DNA of 64,000 nt, from positions 1-64,000 of the forward strand of contig NZ_SSXU01000014.1 of assembly GCF_009469605.1 (NCBI RefSeq), read 5' to 3'. A model generated the notes under the pieces. The model was not told where the DNA came from, did no database searches, and was given only the letters and a program-made list of their open reading frames with translations. A program made the position numbers and the translations under genes. Shown piece after piece: positions 8,350 to 17,140 of this stretch (position 1 is its first letter; the number at the start of each line of letters is the position of its first letter). This DNA is from Zoogloea sp. 1C4. Its GTDB lineage: Bacteria > Pseudomonadota > Gammaproteobacteria > Burkholderiales > Rhodocyclaceae.

Positions 8350-9591
8350 TTAGTGGCCCACGCTCGCCGCGCCCTTTTCGCCGGTGAGGGCGTAGTTGCG
8401 GAAGCGGTCGAGGGAGAAGCCGGTGATGAGCGGATGGTTGGTGTCGGTGGCCACCGTGTGGGCCATGGTCTTGCCGCACACCGGCGTGGCCTTGAAGCCC
8501 CAGGTGCCCCAGCCGGAATCCAGGTAGAAGCCTTCCACCGGGGTCTTGCCCATCACCGGGGCAAAGTCCGGCGTCATGTCGGCCATGCCGGCCCACTGGC
8601 GCATCACCTTCACGTTGGAGAGGAAGGGGAACATCTCGAGCATGTGGGTGGTGAGGCCCTCCACGAAGTCGAGGGTGGAGCGGGTGCCGTGGAGCTCGTA
8701 GGGGTCGAGGGAGGCGCCCATCACCAGCTCGCCGCGGGCCGACTGGCTGATGTACACATGCAGGCTGCCGGAGACGAGGATCGGGTCGAGCCAGGGCTTG
8801 ACCGGCTCGCTGACCATCGCCTGCAGCGGGTGGATGTAGATCGGCGACTTGATGTCCACCATCTTGAGGATGCGCGGGGTGGAGCCGGCCACCGCACACA
8901 GCACCTTGTTGGTGGCGATGTAGCCGCGGGAGGTCTGAACGCCCTTGACCTTGCCGCCTTCCACGTCGATGCCGAGCACCTCGGTCTGCTGGTGGATCTC
9001 GACGCCGCGCTGGTCGGCACCGCGGCCGTAGCCCCAGGCCACCGCGTCGTGGCGGGCCACGGAGCCCGGCGCGTGGTACAGGGCGCCGAGGATGGGCGCG
9101 TGGCCGCTGCAGGTGATGTCGATCATCGGGGCGGCTTCCTTCACCACCTCCGGGCCGACCACTTCCGAGGCCACGCCGTAGTGCTTGTTCACCTCGGCGC
9201 GCCAGCGCATGGTGCGCAGGGCCGAATCGGTGTGGGCCAGGGTGAAGTGGCCGCGGTTGGCGTAGAACAGGTTGAGGTCGAAGTCTTCCGACAGGTCCTG
9301 CCACAGGCGCACCGACTCGTCGTAGAACTGCACGCCCTCGGGGGTGAGGTAGTTGGAGCGGATGATCGTCGTGTTGCGGCCGGTGTTGCCGCCGCCGATG
9401 TAGCCCTTCTCGAGCACGCACACGTTGGTGATGCCGTGCTCGCGGGCCAGGTAGTAGGCCGCCGCCAGGCCGTGCCCGCCACCGCCGATGATCACCACGT
9501 CGTAGCTCGGCTTGAGCTCGGCGTGGGGGGTGAACATCCGCGGCTCGGGATGTTTCTTGTTGAGCGCAAAGCGCAGGAGACGCCAGGGCAT
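8350..9591 (-). CDS. mgdA: N-methylglutamate dehydrogenase subunit A (sarcosine oxidase beta-like flavoprotein)
   Basis: 413 aa. The FAD-binding oxidoreductase subunit, similar to SoxB. The Rossmann motif D-V-V-I-I-G-G-G-G-H-G-L-A-A-A-Y-Y-L begins near residue 32. It is followed by E-K-G-Y-I-G-G-G-N-T-G-R-N-T-T-I-I-R-S-N, the segment around the flavin in SoxB proteins. It should oxidise the N-methyl group of N-methylglutamate, regenerating glutamate. The upstream ATG was kept because SoxB homologues have about 30 residues before the Rossmann motif, and GAGG lies 8 nt ahead of it. The gap to purU holds REP-like hairpins. Confidence 0.9.
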   Translation of the reverse strand: MPWRLLRFALNKKHPEPRMFTPHAELKPSYDVVIIGGGGHGLAAAYYLAREHGITNVCVLEKGYIGGGNTGRNTTIIRSNYLTPEGVQFYDESVRLWQDLSEDFDLNLFYANRGHFTLAHTDSALRTMRWRAEVNKHYGVASEVVGPEVVKEAAPMIDITCSGHAPILGALYHAPGSVARHDAVAWGYGRGADQRGVEIHQQTEVLGIDVEGGKVKGVQTSRGYIATNKVLCAVAGSTPRILKMVDIKSPIYIHPLQAMVSEPVKPWLDPILVSGSLHVYISQSARGELVMGASLDPYELHGTRSTLDFVEGLTTHMLEMFPFLSNVKVMRQWAGMADMTPDFAPVMGKTPVEGFYLDSGWGTWGFKATPVCGKTMAHTVATDTNHPLITGFSLDRFRNYALTGEKGAASVGH

Positions 9592-9620
9592 GGTGGATTC
9601 CTCAGTCTCGGTTCAGGGGT

Positions 9621-9695
9621 GCCGGGTTGTGCTGCGCTAACCCGGCCTGCCTCTTGGTTACGTAGGTCGGGTTAGCCCGCAGGGCGTAACCCGAC
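9621..9695. repeat. Pair of REP-like hairpins (GGGTTA/TAACCC type)
   Basis: Two imperfectly related inverted repeats lie between purU and mgdA. At 9621-9646 GCCGGGTT pairs with AACCCGGC; at 9666-9695 GTCGGGTTA pairs with TAACCCGAC, with an inner GCCC/GGGC. The text GTAGGTCGGGTTA is a type of dispersed extragenic palindrome met in many proteobacteria. It could stabilise or attenuate the mRNA between the first and second genes of the operon. Confidence 0.7.
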
Positions 9696-9704
9696 GGAAG
9701 CGGC

Positions 9705-10565
9705 TCAGCGGAACACCACCGTCTTGTTGCCATGGACCAGCACCCGGTCCTCCAGGTGGTAGCGCAGGCCGCGGGCCAGCACGGCCTTCTCGATGTCCTT
9801 GCCGTAGCGCACCAGATCGTCCGGGGCGTCGGAGTGATCCACGCGGATCACGTCCTGCTCGATGATCGGGCCCTGATCGAGCTCGCTGGTCACGTAGTGG
9901 CAGGTGGCGCCGATCAGCTTCACGCCGCGGGTGTAGGCCTGGTGGTAAGGCTTGGCGCCCACGAAGCTGGGCAGAAAGCTGTGGTGGATGTTGATGATCC
10001 GGCCCGGGTAGTTGGCGCACAGCTCCGGCGACAGGATCTGCATGTATCGCGCCAGCACCATCACGTCGCCCTCGGCCTCGTTGAAGAGCTGCTCGACCTT
10101 GGCGTAGGCGGCGGGCTTGTTGTCGGGCGTCACCGGCACATGGTGGAAGGGGATGCCGTGCCATTCCACGAAGCCCCGGAAGGTCTCGTGGTTGGAAATC
10201 ACGCAGGGGATGTCGATGTCCAGGTCGCCCGACTGCCAGCGGGCGAAGAGGTCGTACAGGCAGTGCTCCTGCTTCGAGACCAGGATCACCACGCGCTTCT
10301 TGCGGGCGCTGTCGCTGATCGACCAGTCCATGTCGAACTCGGCGGCGATGGGGGCGAACTTCTCCTGAAACTCACCCAGGCCGAACGGCAGCGTGTCGGC
10401 CAGGATTTCCTGACGCATGAAGAAACGGCCGGCTTCGGCATCGGCGTGGTGGTTGGCCTCGGTGATCCAGCCCTTGTTGTGGGCCAGGAATCCGCTCACC
10501 GCGGCGACGATGCCGACCCGATCCGGGCACGAGAGGGAGAGGGTGTAACGACGATTCGACGACAT
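9705..10565 (-). CDS. purU: Formyltetrahydrofolate deformylase
   Basis: 286 aa. It hydrolyses 10-formyl-THF to formate and THF. An N-terminal ACT domain (residues 5-80, L-S-C-P-D-R-V-G-I-V-A-A-V) is followed by the formyltransferase fold with I-N-I-H-H-S-F-L-P-S-F and G-A-T-C-H-Y-V-T-S-E-L-D-Q-G-P-I, which hold the catalytic His and Asp. As first gene of the methylamine operon it would recycle THF and drain the one-carbon units made by MgdC. GGAG lies 8 nt before the ATG at 10565; a longer N-terminus up to 10640 is possible but adds residues the family lacks. Confidence 0.92.
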   Translation of the reverse strand: MSSNRRYTLSLSCPDRVGIVAAVSGFLAHNKGWITEANHHADAEAGRFFMRQEILADTLPFGLGEFQEKFAPIAAEFDMDWSISDSARKKRVVILVSKQEHCLYDLFARWQSGDLDIDIPCVISNHETFRGFVEWHGIPFHHVPVTPDNKPAAYAKVEQLFNEAEGDVMVLARYMQILSPELCANYPGRIINIHHSFLPSFVGAKPYHQAYTRGVKLIGATCHYVTSELDQGPIIEQDVIRVDHSDAPDDLVRYGKDIEKAVLARGLRYHLEDRVLVHGNKTVVFR

Positions 10566-10611
10566 GTTCGCTGCTCCGCTGGAAAGTTCATACAACGAAT
10601 TATTTTTGAAC

Positions 10612-10640
10612 ATGGTGCATCTTCGATAACTGCGTGTCAA
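10612..10640 (-). promoter_or_regulatory. Candidate promoter of the purU-mgd-gmaS-mgs operon
   Basis: On the minus strand a perfect -35 TTGACA (10640-10635) is followed after 17 nt by a poor -10 CACCAT (10617-10612). A good -35 with a weak -10 would suit control by the divergent XRE-cupin regulator. An imperfect inverted repeat GTTCAT...TTGAAC lies just downstream (about 10586-10611) and is a possible operator. Confidence 0.4.
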
Positions 10641-10668
10641 CTATTTTTCTCAGCAGGAAACATATGGC

Positions 10669-10680
10669 GTGTGCAATAAT
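10669..10680 (+). promoter_or_regulatory. Candidate extended -10 element for the XRE-cupin regulator gene
   Basis: GTGTGCAATAAT has the TGn extension and AATAAT, one mismatch from TATAAT. Transcription would start about 20 nt before the ATG at 10708. No strong -35 is seen. Confidence 0.4.
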
Positions 10681-10707
10681 CGCCCCAGCCTGTTGAGGGG
10701 AAATTCC

Positions 10708-11310
10708 ATGACCGAAAACCAAGACACGACCAGCCTCGAGCGCTACCTGGGCAACACCATCCGGGATCTGCGCCAGAAGCACGGGCTGACCATCGCCGAC
10801 GTGGCCAACCTGGCCGGCATCAGCCGCGGCATGCTGTCCAAGATCGAGAACGCCCAGACCGCCACCAGCCTCGACACCCTGTCACGGCTCGCCAACGCCC
10901 TCGGGGTGTCCATCTCCACCCTGTTCCGCGGCTACGACGTGCGCGACGGCAGCGCCCAGCTGGTGAAGGACGGCGAAGGGATGGAGGTCGTCCGCCGGGG
11001 CACCAAGAGAGGCCACACCTACCACCTGCTGGCCTACGACCAGGGGCCCACCAAGGTCTTCGAGCCCTTCCTGATCAGTATCGACCACGCCTCCGAGACC
11101 TTCCCGATCTTCGAGCACCCGGGCACCGAGTTCATCTACATGCTCGAAGGCGAGATCGAGTACCGCCACGGCCAGAACACCTACGTGCTCAAACCCGGCG
11201 ACGCCCTCACCTTCCGGGGCGACGTGCCCCACGGGCCCGAGAAGCTCAACCAGGTGCCGATCAAGTTCCTGTCGATCCTGATGTACCCCTCGTCGGGCGG
11301 CGACGACTGA
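10708..11310 (+). CDS. XRE-family regulator with C-terminal cupin domain
   Basis: 200 aa. Residues 10-70 form a helix-turn-helix (L-G-N-T-I-R-D-L-R-Q-K-H-G-L-T-I-A-D-V-A, then G-I-S-R-G-M-L-S-K-I-E-N). Residues about 110-195 form a cupin with H-P-G-T-E-F-I-Y-M-L-E-G-E and P-G-D-A-L-T-F-R-G-D-V-P-H-G. The cupin probably binds a small ligand. The gene is divergent from purU and shares a 142-nt promoter region with it, so it most likely controls the methylamine operon. Start chosen at the ATG with GAGGGGA 6 nt upstream; an in-frame GTG at 10669 lacks a ribosome binding site. Confidence 0.88.
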   Translation: MTENQDTTSLERYLGNTIRDLRQKHGLTIADVANLAGISRGMLSKIENAQTATSLDTLSRLANALGVSISTLFRGYDVRDGSAQLVKDGEGMEVVRRGTKRGHTYHLLAYDQGPTKVFEPFLISIDHASETFPIFEHPGTEFIYMLEGEIEYRHGQNTYVLKPGDALTFRGDVPHGPEKLNQVPIKFLSILMYPSSGGDD

Positions 11311-11332
11311 CCGCCATCCGGTACGCTGACAA

Positions 11333-11358
11333 ATCGGGACGCCCACGGGCGTCCCGAT
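11333..11358. terminator. Bidirectional terminator-like hairpin
   Basis: A perfect 11-bp stem, ATCGGGACGCC/GGCGTCCCGAT, with a CACG loop lies between the convergent 3' ends of the XRE-cupin gene and amt. It can serve both directions, although T-tracts are short. Confidence 0.75.
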
Positions 11359-11379
11359 GTCGTTCCGGGCGCCCTCCGC

Positions 11380-12786
11380 TCAGAGGTGGTAGGCCGATTC
11401 GCCGTGGGCCGCGTGATCCAGGCCCTCGCGCTCCTCGTCCTCGCTCACCCGCAGGCCGATGGTCATGTCGATCAGCTTGAAGCCCAGGTACGACACCACG
11501 CCCGACCACACCACCGCGGTGCCCACACCCCAGGCCTGGGCGATCAGCTGCGCGCTCATGTCGTAGGGCGCAACCGCGTTGGCCACGTAGTCATAGACGC
11601 CGGTGCCGCCCAGCTCCGGCGCGGCGAACACGCCGGTGAGCAGCGCACCGAGGATGCCGCCCACGCCATGCACGCCGAACACGTCGAGGGTGTCATCCAC
11701 GCCCAGCATGCGCTTGAGGCCATTGACGCCCCAGTAGCACACCACGCCACCCAGGAGCCCCATCACGATGGCGCCCATCGGGCCGACCAGGCCGCAGGCC
11801 GGGGTGATCACCACCAGGCCGGCGATGGCACCGGACACCGCGCCGAGCATCGACGGCTTGCCCTTCAGCACGGCCTCGATCACCGTCCAGGCGACGGTTG
11901 CCGCACAGGTGGCAACCAGCGTGTTGAAGAAGGCGAGGCCCGCGGTGGCGCCGGCTTCCAGCGACGAACCCACGTTGAAGCCGAACCAGCCCACGAACAG
12001 CAACGACGCGCCGACCATGGTCATGGTGAGGCTGTGGGGCGCCATCGACTCGCGGCGGTAGCCCAGACGCGGGCCGATCATGAAGGCGCCGATCAGCGCG
12101 GCCACGCCGGCGTTGATATGCACCACCGTGCCGCCCGCGAAGTCGAGCGCGCCCTTGCCGAACAGGAAACCCGCCACTTCGCCCGCCTTCTCCGCCGCTT
12201 CGGCCGAGGTGTAGGCATCCGGGCCGGCCCAGTACCACACCATGTGGGCCATCGGGATGTAGGAGAAGGTGAACCAGATCACCATGAAGATCAGCACCGC
12301 CGAGAACTTGATGCGCTCGGCGAAGCCGCCGATGATCAGCGCCGGGGTGATCGCCGCGAAGGTCAGCTCGAAGGCCGCGAAGATGTACTCCGGCAGCACC
12401 ACGCCCTTGCTGAAGGTGGCCACCACCGATTCCGGCGTCACGCCCTTCATGAACAGCTTGTCGAAACCGCCGATGAAGGCGTTACCGTCGGTGAAGGCCA
12501 GGCTGTAGCCATACACCGCCCACAACACCCCGAGCAGACAGAACACCACCAGCGTCTGCATGAGCACCGACAGCATGTTCTTGGCGCGCACCATGCCGCC
12601 GTAGAACAGCCCGAGACCCGGCGCGGCCATCATCACCACCATCATCGTGGCGGTGATCAGCCAGGCCGTGTCGCCCTTGTTGGGCACCGGCGCCGCAGCG
12701 GCGGCAGGGGCCGCGTCCTCGGCAAAGCCGGGCACGGCAAACAGCATCCCCAGCAAGGGGGACGCACTGATGAGCAAGCGTTTCAT
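11380..12786 (-). CDS. amt: Ammonium transporter
   Basis: 468 aa. It has an N-terminal signal peptide (M-K-R-L-L-I-S-A-S-P-L-L-G-M-L-F, cleavage near F-A-E-D) and about 11 membrane helices. The paired pore histidines are visible in G-T-V-V-H-I-N-A-G and F-G-V-H-G-V-G-G. It carries ammonium across the inner membrane and is blocked by GlnK at low demand. The ATG at 12786 has AAGGAG 8 nt upstream; an in-frame GTG three codons earlier overlaps that site. It is 12 nt downstream of glnK in one operon. Its place next to the methylamine operon may help recapture ammonium, and Amt channels can also pass methylammonium. Confidence 0.95.
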   Translation of the reverse strand: MKRLLISASPLLGMLFAVPGFAEDAAPAAAAAPVPNKGDTAWLITATMMVVMMAAPGLGLFYGGMVRAKNMLSVLMQTLVVFCLLGVLWAVYGYSLAFTDGNAFIGGFDKLFMKGVTPESVVATFSKGVVLPEYIFAAFELTFAAITPALIIGGFAERIKFSAVLIFMVIWFTFSYIPMAHMVWYWAGPDAYTSAEAAEKAGEVAGFLFGKGALDFAGGTVVHINAGVAALIGAFMIGPRLGYRRESMAPHSLTMTMVGASLLFVGWFGFNVGSSLEAGATAGLAFFNTLVATCAATVAWTVIEAVLKGKPSMLGAVSGAIAGLVVITPACGLVGPMGAIVMGLLGGVVCYWGVNGLKRMLGVDDTLDVFGVHGVGGILGALLTGVFAAPELGGTGVYDYVANAVAPYDMSAQLIAQAWGVGTAVVWSGVVSYLGFKLIDMTIGLRVSEDEEREGLDHAAHGESAYHL

Positions 12787-12798
12787 CGTTATCACTCC

Positions 12799-13236
<438 letters not shown>

Positions 13237-13247
13237 TCACTACATGA

Positions 13248-13263
13248 AGCACGAGGCGTGCCA
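13248..13263 (-). promoter_or_regulatory. Sigma-54 (RpoN) promoter of glnK-amt
   Basis: On the minus strand TGGCACGCCTCGTGCT matches the consensus TGGCACGnnnnTTGCW with one mismatch and correct GG/GC spacing. Transcription would start about 10-12 nt after the -12 GC, near 13237, leaving a leader of about 100 nt before glnK. NtrC dependence is expected from the gene content; I could not identify a clear NtrC site upstream. Confidence 0.85.
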
Positions 13264-13413
13264 CGGCGCCAAAGCCCGATTTAGCTGGTTTTAACCACAG
13301 AGAAACAAAGATTAATGCATCACAACACAGCGCACGCCTGCTGCGGCGCACCAAAGCGGAACGCAGAACCGGTGAGGAATGGACGCGGAGAAGGCGCGGA
13401 ACCGCGCCCCGCG

Positions 13414-14085
13414 TCAGCCCGGCGGAAGGTGCTTGCCGGCCTCCCGCCGGGTGAGGGGCGACAGCACGCCGGCGTGACGGGCGAGGAAATCCCTCACCGC
13501 CGCCGGGTCGTGACGGGCGTAGTCGCGCAAGGCCCAGCCGATCGCCTTGCGGATGAAGAAATCCGGCTCCGGCGCCAGCCGCAGCGCGTAACCGAACAGC
13601 CGCGCCAGATCGGTGTCGCCGCGCCAGCCCAGCTGATGGAGCATCGCGATACGCCGCACCCATTTGTCCGGGTGCGCCACCGCCGCGTCCATCTGCCACG
13701 CTGCGTCGGCCGGCACTGGGCGCAGCACGTCGCCCACCACCCCAGCCAGCGCATCCACGGTGTCCCACCAGGCCTTGCCCCGGGCCAGCTCGATCACCGC
13801 CGGCATGTGGGCCGCATCCAGCACCCGCCACTGGCGGGCGAGCAGATCACTGCCCACGTACTGGCATTCGCGCTCCGGCTGCGCCCACAGGTCGGCCGCG
13901 ATCGCGAAGAGCTCATCCGCCGGCCGCACCTCGCGGATGAACGGCCGCGTCAGCGCCCGCCGCACGGGCGTCTGAATGCCGAAGAACGCAAACTGACCAC
14001 GCATGTAAGCCACCATCCCCTCAGCACGGGCGGAGTCGGCATGGGCGGCAAGCGCGGTGACGATGGACTGGGCGACGGGATGCAT
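13414..14085 (-). CDS. AlkD-like DNA alkylation repair protein (HEAT-repeat glycosylase)
   Basis: 223 aa from the ATG at 14085. The all-helical sequence, with W-A-Q-P-E-R-E-C-Q-Y-V-G-S-D-L-L-A and D-K-W-V-R-R-I-A-M-L-H-Q-L-G, matches AlkC/AlkD-type proteins, which excise 3- and 7-alkylpurines. The F-F-I-R-K-A-I-G-W-A-L-R-D-Y-A segment is the best-known family signature. The start is uncertain; an in-frame start at 14151 would add 22 residues and no good ribosome binding site is visible for either. Single gene, read away from the tRNA. Confidence 0.85.
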   Translation of the reverse strand: MHPVAQSIVTALAAHADSARAEGMVAYMRGQFAFFGIQTPVRRALTRPFIREVRPADELFAIAADLWAQPERECQYVGSDLLARQWRVLDAAHMPAVIELARGKAWWDTVDALAGVVGDVLRPVPADAAWQMDAAVAHPDKWVRRIAMLHQLGWRGDTDLARLFGYALRLAPEPDFFIRKAIGWALRDYARHDPAAVRDFLARHAGVLSPLTRREAGKHLPPG

Positions 14086-14408
14086 GGGCAAGAAGGCCGC
14101 GTTGGCAAATTGATCCACGAGCAGTAAAGGCGTCAATCCCGCGCCGCACATTGGTTTCGCACCTTCAGACGCGTCGGCGCGCAGAAGACGCGAAGCCTAC
14201 CCTGCCTGAATCAAGCCAGAAAACCAAAGCGCTTCAAACCATCCCGCACCGCCCAGCTGGCACGCGGCTGCGCGGAAACGAGCCCTGAAGCACCCCCGAG
14301 TTCGGGTTTTCAGATTGGGGGCATCGGCTTCCAGATCGAGCGACATACCCCCAATGATGCCCCCGGGCATCGCCCGCTGGCAGCAGAAAGCTCGGAACAC
14401 TACGGACG
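14086..14408. other. Gap without a convincing gene between alkD-like gene and tRNA-Leu terminator
   Basis: About 320 bases with only short, unrecognised frames on both strands. The position directly downstream of a tRNA gene is typical for integration, but I see no attachment-site duplication or integrase remnant. Confidence 0.5.
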
Positions 14409-14450
14409 CAAAAAAGGCCGGAACCCTTGATTTTGCTGGGTTTGCCGGCC
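14409..14450 (-). terminator. Intrinsic terminator of tRNA-Leu
   Basis: On the minus strand GGCCGG-(CA)-AACCC pairs with GGGTT-CCGGCC across an A-rich loop and is followed by seven T residues. It begins 28 nt past the tRNA CCA end. Confidence 0.88.
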
Positions 14451-14477
14451 TGATTTGGACTGCTTTGGAACACCTAA

Positions 14478-14562
14478 TGGTGCCTTGGGCGAGACTCGAA
14501 CTCGCACGGCTTTCGCCACTACCCCCTCAAGATAGCGTGTCTACCAATTTCACCACCAAGGC
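14478..14562 (-). tRNA. tRNA-Leu (anticodon GAG)
   Basis: 85 nt including an encoded CCA. The acceptor stem GCCTTGG pairs with CCAAGGC. The anticodon arm is CTATC-TTGAGGG-GGTAG, giving anticodon GAG. A class II variable arm (TGGCGAAAGCCG) and the T arm GCGAG-TTCGAGT-CTCGC are present. It reads CUC/CUU codons. Confidence 0.95.
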
Positions 14563-14783
14563 ACTGCAGCAACCTGTTTGACGAGGAGCGCAGAAGGGCA
14601 TGGATTTTAGCTTAATCCTGAGCTTCGTCAAGGGGTGATTGCATGTCCCGGGCGGACGGCGCGCCGGCAGGGGTGGCCTGTGGTACCGTGGGAGACACGG
14701 CACGCCCGGATGCAGGGGCGGTTGTCCTGCCCCCGCCCGGCCTTGATGCGCGCCGCCCCTGCTCGTCCGGAGACCCCATCCGC

Positions 14784-15815
14784 ATGATCGACTGGCTACC
14801 CGCTCTGGTCAGAACCCTCGCCGCCGGCGATTCTGCCGTGCTGCTCACGATCGTCCATACCGTCGGCTCCACGCCCCGCGAAGCCGGCACGACCATGCTG
14901 GTCACCCCGGGCGACAACCTGGGCAGCGTTGGCGGCGGGCAGCTGGAATGGCTCGCCACCAGCGCCGCCGATGCGCTGCTCGAAGTGGGCGGCCCACCCC
15001 GTCTGCTGCGCTTCACCCTCAGCCCGACCATGGGCCAGGCCTGTGGCGGCATCGTGTGGCTGGCGGCAGAGCGCATCGACACCGCCACGCAGCCCGAATG
15101 GCAGGTGCGTGCCTCGGCGGTCGAGGCCGGCATGGGCCTACGCCGCCGGCTCTCCGACACCGACGGCGCATCCGGCTGGACGCTGATCGACCCGCGGCTT
15201 GCGGGTAGCGGGCCGGATTTTGCCCACCTCACCACCCACGGCGAGCACTGGCGCTTCAGCCAGCAGCTGGGGGGCGATCCGTTTCCGGTCTATGTCTTCG
15301 GTGCTGGCCATGTGGGCTCGGCCGTGGTGCGCGCGCTCACGCCGCTGGGCACCCAGATCACCTGGGTGGATGGGCGGGCCGAGCTGTTCGAGGCGGCCGG
15401 CCCCCAGGCCGACAATGTCCGCCCGCTCGTCACCGACCAGCCCGCCACGCAGATCGCCACCGCCCCGCAGGGCGCCTACCTTCTGGTGATGACCCACAGC
15501 CACGCCCTCGACCTTGAACTCTGCGAGGCCGCCTGCCTGCGCGAGGACTTCGCCTTCCTGGGCCTCATCGGCTCCGAATCCAAACGGGAGGCCATCAGCC
15601 GACAGCTGGTCCATCGCGGGCTGCACCCGGAACGCCTCGACGACCTCACCTGCCCGATCGGCATCCCCGGCATCGAAGGCAAGCACCCGGCAGCCATCGC
15701 AGCATCGGTGGCGGCGCAGATCCTCCAGGTGCGCGAAACCCGCATGGCCATCGGCCACGCCACCCACCCCGGGCCCGACGTGCCGCCCCTGTCGTCGCTG
15801 CCGAGGCCCCAATGA
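14784..15815 (+). CDS. xdhC: XdhC-like xanthine dehydrogenase accessory protein
   Basis: 343 aa. The N-terminal XdhC domain (residues 1-75) has T-V-G-S-T-P-R-E-A-G-T-T-M and S-V-G-G-G-Q-L-E. The C-terminal Rossmann domain has V-Y-V-F-G-A-G-H-V-G-S-A and G-L-I-G-S-E-S-K-R. XdhC inserts the sulfurated molybdenum cofactor into xanthine dehydrogenase. No xdhAB genes are in the window. It overlaps guaD by 4 nt, so the pair acts in purine catabolism. The start was put at M-I-D-W-L-P-A-L; upstream in-frame codons give an atypical Pro/Gly-rich extension. Confidence 0.9.
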   Translation: MIDWLPALVRTLAAGDSAVLLTIVHTVGSTPREAGTTMLVTPGDNLGSVGGGQLEWLATSAADALLEVGGPPRLLRFTLSPTMGQACGGIVWLAAERIDTATQPEWQVRASAVEAGMGLRRRLSDTDGASGWTLIDPRLAGSGPDFAHLTTHGEHWRFSQQLGGDPFPVYVFGAGHVGSAVVRALTPLGTQITWVDGRAELFEAAGPQADNVRPLVTDQPATQIATAPQGAYLLVMTHSHALDLELCEAACLREDFAFLGLIGSESKREAISRQLVHRGLHPERLDDLTCPIGIPGIEGKHPAAIAASVAAQILQVRETRMAIGHATHPGPDVPPLSSLPRPQ

Positions 15816-17134
15816 TGGCCGCGCAGCACGTCCTCGTCCGCGGGCAGATGCTCCACTTCCTGTCCGATCCGGGGCCGGAGGCCGACCCGGCCGCCTGGCA
15901 ATATTTCGACGATGGCGGTCTGTGGATCGTCGATGGGCGCATCCAGGGCGCCGGGCCGTGGGACGCCATCGTCCCGGCCCTGCCGCCCGGCGTGCGCGAA
16001 TCCGCCGCCTTCCACGACCACCGGGGCCGCCTCGTGCTGCCGGGCTTCGTGGACACCCACCTGCACTACGCCCAGGCCGGGATCATCGGCGCCTACGGCC
16101 GCCAGCTGCTCGACTGGCTGAACGAATACACCTTCCCCGCCGAGGCGCGGCTGGCCGATCTTTCCGAGGCCGAGCGGGCCGCCGCCTTCGTGGTGGAGCG
16201 TCTGCTCGCCCACGGCACCACGTCCGCGTCGGTGTTCGGCACCGTGCATGCCCACTCGGCCGACGCCTTCTTCGCCGTGGCCGAGGCGCACCGGCTGCGC
16301 CTGCTGTGCGGCAAGGTACTGATGGACCGCAACTGCCCCGACAACCTGCGCGACACCGCCGAATCGGGCATCCGTGACAGCCTCGACCTGATCGGCCGCT
16401 GGCACGGCCGCGGGCGCCTGCGCTACAGCCTCACGCCGCGGTTCGCGCCCACCTCGACGCCGGAACAACTGCGCCTCGCCGGCGAGCTCTTCGCAAGCGT
16501 GCCGGATCTGCACCTGCAGACCCATCTGGCCGAAAATCGCGCCGAGCTGGCCTGGGTGGCCGATCTTTTTCCGGATCAACGCAGCTATCTGGATGTTTAC
16601 GCCCATTTCGGGCTTCTCGGCCCACGGGCGATCCACGCCCACTGCATCCACCTGGATGACGACGAACGCCGGGCGATGGCGGCCAGCGGCACCAGCGCGG
16701 CCTTCTGCCCCAGCTCGAACCTGTTCCTCGGCAGCGGCTTCTTCGATCACGCGGCCAGCCTCGACGCCGGCCTGCGGGTGGGCCTCGCCACCGACATCGG
16801 CGCCGGCACGGGCTTCAGCCTGCTCGCCACCCTGCGCGATGCCTACCACGTGAGCCAGACCTGCGGCACGCCGCTGGGGGCGCTCCGGGGCTTCTACCTC
16901 GCCACCCTGGGCGGGGCCCGCGCGCTTTACCTGGATGAATTCATCGGCAGCTTCACGCCGGGCCGCGAGGCGGACTTCGTCGTCCTCGACTGGGCCGCCA
17001 CGCCGGAGCTCGCGTGGCGGATGGAACGCACCACCACGCTGGCCGAGCGCCTGTTCGCCCTGATGATCCTCGGCGACCAGCGCTGCGTGGTGGCCACCCA
17101 CGTGCTGGGCGCGGTGGCCTGGCGACGGGGCTGA
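15812..17134 (+). CDS. guaD: Guanine deaminase
   Basis: 440 aa, normal length. An amidohydrolase with the metal-binding P-G-F-V-D-T-H-L-H-Y-A-Q motif near residue 80, later H-L-A-E-N and H-A-H-C-I-H, and G-L-A-T-D-I-G-A-G with the catalytic Asp. It converts guanine to xanthine, the substrate of the enzyme matured by XdhC. The ATG overlaps the xdhC stop (ATGA). Confidence 0.93.
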   Translation: MMAAQHVLVRGQMLHFLSDPGPEADPAAWQYFDDGGLWIVDGRIQGAGPWDAIVPALPPGVRESAAFHDHRGRLVLPGFVDTHLHYAQAGIIGAYGRQLLDWLNEYTFPAEARLADLSEAERAAAFVVERLLAHGTTSASVFGTVHAHSADAFFAVAEAHRLRLLCGKVLMDRNCPDNLRDTAESGIRDSLDLIGRWHGRGRLRYSLTPRFAPTSTPEQLRLAGELFASVPDLHLQTHLAENRAELAWVADLFPDQRSYLDVYAHFGLLGPRAIHAHCIHLDDDERRAMAASGTSAAFCPSSNLFLGSGFFDHAASLDAGLRVGLATDIGAGTGFSLLATLRDAYHVSQTCGTPLGALRGFYLATLGGARALYLDEFIGSFTPGREADFVVLDWAATPELAWRMERTTTLAERLFALMILGDQRCVVATHVLGAVAWRRG

Positions 17135-17140
17135 CCCCCG

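Noticed and set aside
14086-14477. Integrated element at tRNA-Leu
   Set aside because: No integrase, no duplicated tRNA 3' end and no clear composition break; the hairpin there is an ordinary terminator.
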